Positions 34,323 through 37,464 of a DNA stretch of 37,464 nt are shown in pieces. Position 1 is the first letter of the stretch. Each line of letters opens with the position of its first letter. Position numbers and translations under genes: made by a program. The DNA lies in assembly GCA_003134035.1 (NCBI GenBank), contig PLAE01000193.1, positions 1 to 37,464 of the forward strand, given 5' to 3'. The notes under the pieces are model-generated. The model was given only the letters and a program-made list of their open reading frames with translations. It was not told the DNA's origin and ran no database searches. Origin of the DNA: Candidatus Velthaea versatilis (GTDB lineage: Bacteria; Vulcanimicrobiota; Vulcanimicrobiia; Vulcanimicrobiales; Vulcanimicrobiaceae).

Positions 34323-35354
34323 GTGAACGATCTCGGACAGCGCCGCCGGCTTGGCCGAAGCAGCGTGACCGTCACCCCGCTCGGATTCGGCGGCAACGCT
34401 TTGAGCAATTTGTACGCCGCCGTCGACGAAGCCCAAGCGGTCAACGCTGCGGTGGCCGCGTACAACGGCGGCGTGCGCTATTTCGACACCGCGCCGCTCT
34501 ACGGCTACGGCTTGGGTGAGCACCGCATGGGCCGTGCGCTGCGCGGGTTCGCGCGCGATTCGTTCGCACTCTCGACGAAGGTCGGACGTCTGCTGCGGCC
34601 GCATGGCCTCGTTCCGCCGGCTCGGCTGACGCCGCGCCAAGGCGGCATCTTCGTCGACGAACTGCCGTTCACGCCGGTATTCGACTACAGCGCCGCCGGC
34701 GTCCGCCGTTCGATCGAGGACAGCCTGCAACGTCTGGGCACCAATCGCCTCGACGTTGTATTCGTGCACGACATCGATCGCTGGACGCACGGCGCGACGT
34801 ACGAAGAGCGGCTCGCGCAAGTCCGCGCGGCGGCGCTGCCGGAACTGCAGCGGGCCAAGGACGCGGGACTGATCGGGGCCATCGGCGCGGGCGTGAACGA
34901 GATCGAGGCCTGCGTGCGGCTCGCCGACGCGCCTGAGATCGACTGCTTTATGTTGGCCGGCCGCTATACTCTACTTGAACGTACCGGGAGCGCGCCGCTC
35001 TTCGCGCGCTGCCGCGAGCGCGGCATCGCGGTGATCGCCGCCGCGCCGTTTAACTCGGGAATCTTGGCGACCGGCGTCACGCCGCAGGCGCGCTACAACT
35101 ATTTGCCGCCGCCGCCCGAAATCGTCGCGCGCGTCGCGCAACTCGAAACGCTCTGCGCGCGATACGCGGTCGCGCTGCCCGCCGCCGCGCTGCAGTTTCC
35201 GCTGCGCCATCAAGCCGTGGCCGCCGTCGTTGCGGGCTGCCGCTCACGGGCCGAATCCGAACAGATCGTGGCGTTCCTGGCCGAACCGATTCCCGAACCA
35301 TTTTGGGCCGCGGTCGATGCTCTCGACGGCGCGTCCGCGGAGGTCGTGCGATGA
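34323..35354 (+). CDS. Aldo/keto reductase, D-threo-aldose 1-dehydrogenase type
   Basis: A protein of about 343 residues resembling the L-fucose/D-threo-aldose 1-dehydrogenase branch of the aldo/keto reductases, which oxidise free aldoses to lactones with NAD(P)+. The catalytic tetrad is visible: Asp and Tyr in YFDTAPLYGYGLGEHRMG, Lys in STKVGRLL, and His in LDVVFVHDIDRW. It starts RRLGRSSVTVTPLGFGGN, the family's first strand. GTG 34323 has GGGAGG about ten bases upstream; GTG 34314 is less likely because it lies within that site. The stop overlaps the kinase start as ATGA, forming a three-gene operon for sugar breakdown. Confidence 0.87.
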   Translation: MNDLGQRRRLGRSSVTVTPLGFGGNALSNLYAAVDEAQAVNAAVAAYNGGVRYFDTAPLYGYGLGEHRMGRALRGFARDSFALSTKVGRLLRPHGLVPPARLTPRQGGIFVDELPFTPVFDYSAAGVRRSIEDSLQRLGTNRLDVVFVHDIDRWTHGATYEERLAQVRAAALPELQRAKDAGLIGAIGAGVNEIEACVRLADAPEIDCFMLAGRYTLLERTGSAPLFARCRERGIAVIAAAPFNSGILATGVTPQARYNYLPPPPEIVARVAQLETLCARYAVALPAAALQFPLRHQAVAAVVAGCRSRAESEQIVAFLAEPIPEPFWAAVDALDGASAEVVR

Positions 35355-36313
35355 TCGTTTCCTGCGGTGAGGCCCTGATCGATTTCGTGCCCGCGCAGAC
35401 CGCGGCGGGCGAAGCCTCATACGTCCCACACCCCGGCGGCTCGCCCTTCAACGTCGCCGTCACCGTCGGACGGCTTGGGGTGAGCGCCGGCTTTTTGGGC
35501 AGCATTTCGACCGATTTTTTCGGCACCCGGCTCATCGACGCGTTACACCGCAGTTCGGTCGATACGCGCTACGTGACGCGGCTCGACCGGCCCTCGATCC
35601 TGGCGTTCGTCGATCTCTCCGGCACCGAGCCGCGCTATGCGTTCTACGACCAAGGTGCCGCGCCGCGCTTTTGGGCGCCGGGCGGCGACCTGAGCGCCGA
35701 CGTCACGGTCTTGCACCTGGCCTTCGGGGCGTTGCTGCCCGTCGACGATCCGTTCGGCGCCAATTTCGCCAGCTTGTTCGCGGCCAATAAGGGCCGGCGC
35801 GTTCTCACCCTCGATCCCAACGTGCGCCAAAACGTGGTTGCGGGTCGGGAGGGCGCGTATCGCGAGCGCCTGGCCGCGCTTGTCGAGCTCGCCGACCTCG
35901 TCAAGATCAGTACGGCCGATCTGGCCTGGCTGGAGCCCGCGCGGACGCCGGCGGCGGTCGCCGAACGCTGGCTTGCGAACGGCACCGCGCTCGTCGTCGT
36001 GACCGCGGGCGGCGACGGCGCGACGGCCTACGCGCGGGGCGGCCGCAACGTCCACCAGGCGGCCCAGCCGATCGATTTGGTCGATACCGTCGGCGCCGGC
36101 GACAGCTTCATGGGCGCCCTCTTGGTTGGATTGGAGGGCGCGGGTGTTATGAGTCCGACCGATCTTGCCGATATTGATGATGCCGGCATCTCGTCGGCGC
36201 TCGGCTTCGCTGTACACGTTTCGGCCATCACCTGCAGCCGTGCGGGAGCCGACCCGCCATGGCGTTACGAGGTGACGCTGCCCGTTCAATCCAGCGCGAA
36301 AGGTATTCGATGA
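35351..36313 (+). CDS. PfkB-family carbohydrate kinase (fructokinase-like)
   Basis: A 320-residue ribokinase-fold kinase. The first signature, HPGGSPFNVAVTVGRLG, and the second, DTVGAGDSFMGALL, with the catalytic Asp in GAGD, are both complete. FVDLSGTEPRYAFYDQGA is the substrate lid region and LVVVTAGGDGATAYARG precedes the ATP site. It is closest in pattern to fructokinases. Translation starts inside the ATGA overlap with the aldo/keto reductase stop and ends in an ATGA overlap with the aldolase gene. In this setting it probably phosphorylates a ketose or sugar acid formed upstream. Confidence 0.88.
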   Translation: MIVSCGEALIDFVPAQTAAGEASYVPHPGGSPFNVAVTVGRLGVSAGFLGSISTDFFGTRLIDALHRSSVDTRYVTRLDRPSILAFVDLSGTEPRYAFYDQGAAPRFWAPGGDLSADVTVLHLAFGALLPVDDPFGANFASLFAANKGRRVLTLDPNVRQNVVAGREGAYRERLAALVELADLVKISTADLAWLEPARTPAAVAERWLANGTALVVVTAGGDGATAYARGGRNVHQAAQPIDLVDTVGAGDSFMGALLVGLEGAGVMSPTDLADIDDAGISSALGFAVHVSAITCSRAGADPPWRYEVTLPVQSSAKGIR

Positions 36314-37008
36314 TGACAACATTCGTACGGCCCGGCGAAGGCCGCATCCGCCTCTATCTCGATTCCGCCAACCGCGCGGAGATGGACGATTTCCTCTCCA
36401 CGGGGTTGTTTTACGGCGTGACGACGAATCCGAAGGTGCTGGCGGCGTCCGGCATACCGTGCACGGTTCCCGCGCTGACCAATTTGGTCCACGTCGCCCT
36501 CGAACACGGCATCCACGAGGTGCACATCCAGACCTGGGGCGCGACCGCCGACCAGATGGTCGAGAACGGCCGGGCGCTGGCGGCCATCAACCACCGCGTC
36601 GTCGTCAAAGTGGCGATCACGCGGCTGGGGGTTGAAGTCGTGCGCCGGCTGCGGTCGCGTGACATCATCACCACCTTTACGGCGCTCTTCTCCGCGCACC
36701 AAGCGCTGACCGCCGCCACGGTCGGCGTCGAGTACGCCGCGCCGTTTCTGGGCCGCATCAACGACAGCGGCCGCGACGGGCACGCCGAGATCGTCGCGAT
36801 GCAGACGATTCTGAGCCGGCTCGACAGCGAAACCCGACTGCTCGTTGCGAGCATCCGTTCGGTCGAGGAAATCGGCCGGCTCGCGCAGTCCGGTCTCGAC
36901 ACCTACACGCTGACGGCGGCCGTCGCCGCCGAGCTCTTCAGCGATCGGCAAACGGCCGACGCGACCGCCCAATTCGAGGCTGCGGTCGCCGCGCCCGTGC
37001 CGGCCTGA
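36310..37008 (+). CDS. Transaldolase / fructose-6-phosphate aldolase-like protein
   Basis: A 232-residue class I aldolase of the small transaldolase group (MipB/TalC). Landmarks: LYLDSANRAEMDDFLSTG, GVTTNPKVLAASG, HRVVVKVAIT with the Schiff-base lysine K100, ITTFTALFSAHQALTA and GVEYAAPFLGRINDSGRDG. The C-terminal half has LLVASIRSVEEI and GLDTYTLTAAVA. It could cleave fructose 6-phosphate or act as a transaldolase; the two cannot be told apart from these motifs. ATG 36310 overlaps the kinase stop as ATGA, so all three genes are coupled. It converges with the protease gene after about 30 bases. Confidence 0.9.
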   Translation: MMTTFVRPGEGRIRLYLDSANRAEMDDFLSTGLFYGVTTNPKVLAASGIPCTVPALTNLVHVALEHGIHEVHIQTWGATADQMVENGRALAAINHRVVVKVAITRLGVEVVRRLRSRDIITTFTALFSAHQALTAATVGVEYAAPFLGRINDSGRDGHAEIVAMQTILSRLDSETRLLVASIRSVEEIGRLAQSGLDTYTLTAAVAAELFSDRQTADATAQFEAAVAAPVPA

Positions 37009-37038
37009 CCCTCACTCATCGTTTCGCTCGGCGCGCGG

Positions 37039-37464
37039 TCAGTTGCCCAAGCGCCGGGCGAAATACGTGTATTCCAGCGCCGACGTGAACGCGCGCTCGG
37101 CGAGGTTGGCGCCCGCCCCATGGCCGCCTTCGAGCACTTCGTAGTACAGATACGGCACGTGCAGCGCCGCTAATTTCGCGGCGAATTTCCGCGCGTGCTG
37201 GGGTCCGACGCGATCGTCTTTGGTGGTCGTCCAAATGAACGGCTCGGGATACGCGACGCCCGGCCGCAGGTTGTTGTAGGGCGATATTTTCGCCAGAAAC
37301 GCGCGCTGCGCGGGCCTGGCGACGCTGCCGTATTCGCCGACCCACGACGCGCCGGCGGCGATCTTCTCGAAACGCAGCATGTCGAGCAGCGGCACCTGGA
37401 TGTCGACGGCGCGGAAAAGTTCGGGATGCTGGGTAAATTCAACGCCCATGAGCAGGCCGCCGTT
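37039..37464 (-). CDS. Prolyl oligopeptidase family serine peptidase, C-terminal part (5' end outside window)
   Basis: The C-terminal 141 residues of a prolyl oligopeptidase-like protease (S9 family). The visible frame enters from the window's end at NGGLLMGVEFTQHPELFRA, just after the nucleophile serine elbow that would lie outside. WTTTKDDRVGPQHARKFAA contains the catalytic Asp and LEGGHGAGA the catalytic His. The C-terminus (TYFARRLGN) is of normal length. These enzymes cleave short peptides after proline; the N-terminal propeller and any signal peptide cannot be seen. Confidence 0.92.
   Translation of the reverse strand, partial: NGGLLMGVEFTQHPELFRAVDIQVPLLDMLRFEKIAAGASWVGEYGSVARPAQRAFLAKISPYNNLRPGVAYPEPFIWTTTKDDRVGPQHARKFAAKLAALHVPYLYYEVLEGGHGAGANLAERAFTSALEYTYFARRLGN

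Noticed and set aside
1-37464. tRNA, rRNA, IS elements and CRISPR arrays
   Set aside because: I saw no tRNA T-arm plus acceptor pattern, no transposase motif with terminal repeats and no regularly spaced repeat series. Weak or degenerate cases could still be missed by eye.

Overview
The window reads as part of a high-GC bacterial chromosome, probably a metagenome-assembled or poorly characterised lineage. TonB-dependent receptors imply an outer membrane. The SOS box, however, is of the Firmicutes/Actinobacteria type (CGAAC-N4-GTTTG), with lexA divergent from a small LysM protein as in Bacillus lexA/yneA. This mixture suits a deep-branching diderm relative of Terrabacteria, such as Eremiobacterota (WPS-2). 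That assignment is inferred from gene content only.

Layout. 0-0.3 kb: the 3' end of sucD (succinyl-CoA synthetase alpha). 0.6-9.0 kb: a tandem duplication of a large TonB-dependent receptor plus a small CxxC protein; in copy 1 the small gene is a relic, and in copy 2 the receptor carries three frameshifts. 9.2-11.3 kb: a defence/stress patch with a YjbR protein, an AbrB/PIN toxin-antitoxin pair and an AbiEii-type nucleotidyltransferase. 11.3-15.6 kb: the SOS divergon (LysM protein and lexA with recognisable promoters and operator), an orphan PTS EIIC, an aluminium-resistance/methionine gamma-lyase-like PLP enzyme, a small unknown protein and an FHA protein. 15.65-17.7 kb: coaBC-coaX (coenzyme A synthesis). 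17.7-20.6 kb: a ribose/fructose-type sugar ABC importer. 20.8-23.0 kb: a membrane protein with a C-terminal zinc ribbon and a frameshifted vapD.

23.0-30.4 kb is the most unusual part. A PqqD-like peptide-binding protein lies divergent from a 42-codon peptide gene whose product has a YxxPxV leader motif and ends in a hydrophobic stretch with terminal Ser. A large lipoprotein gene follows. A four-gene reverse-strand operon then encodes an ABC-2 exporter, an HPr-kinase-like protein and a fusion of a signal-peptidase-like (S26, Ser-His) domain to an uncharacterised nucleotidyltransferase. Together these look like a RiPP (modified peptide) system that shares parts with lasso-peptide clusters but lacks any visible lasso cyclase/protease pair or radical SAM enzyme.

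30.6-37.5 kb: a tRNA-dihydrouridine synthase, a class III aminotransferase, a SRPBCC protein, a Phd/VapC pair with a direct-repeat operator candidate, a tightly overlapping sugar operon (aldo/keto reductase, PfkB kinase, transaldolase-like aldolase) and a truncated prolyl oligopeptidase. No rRNA, tRNA, IS element or CRISPR array was recognised.
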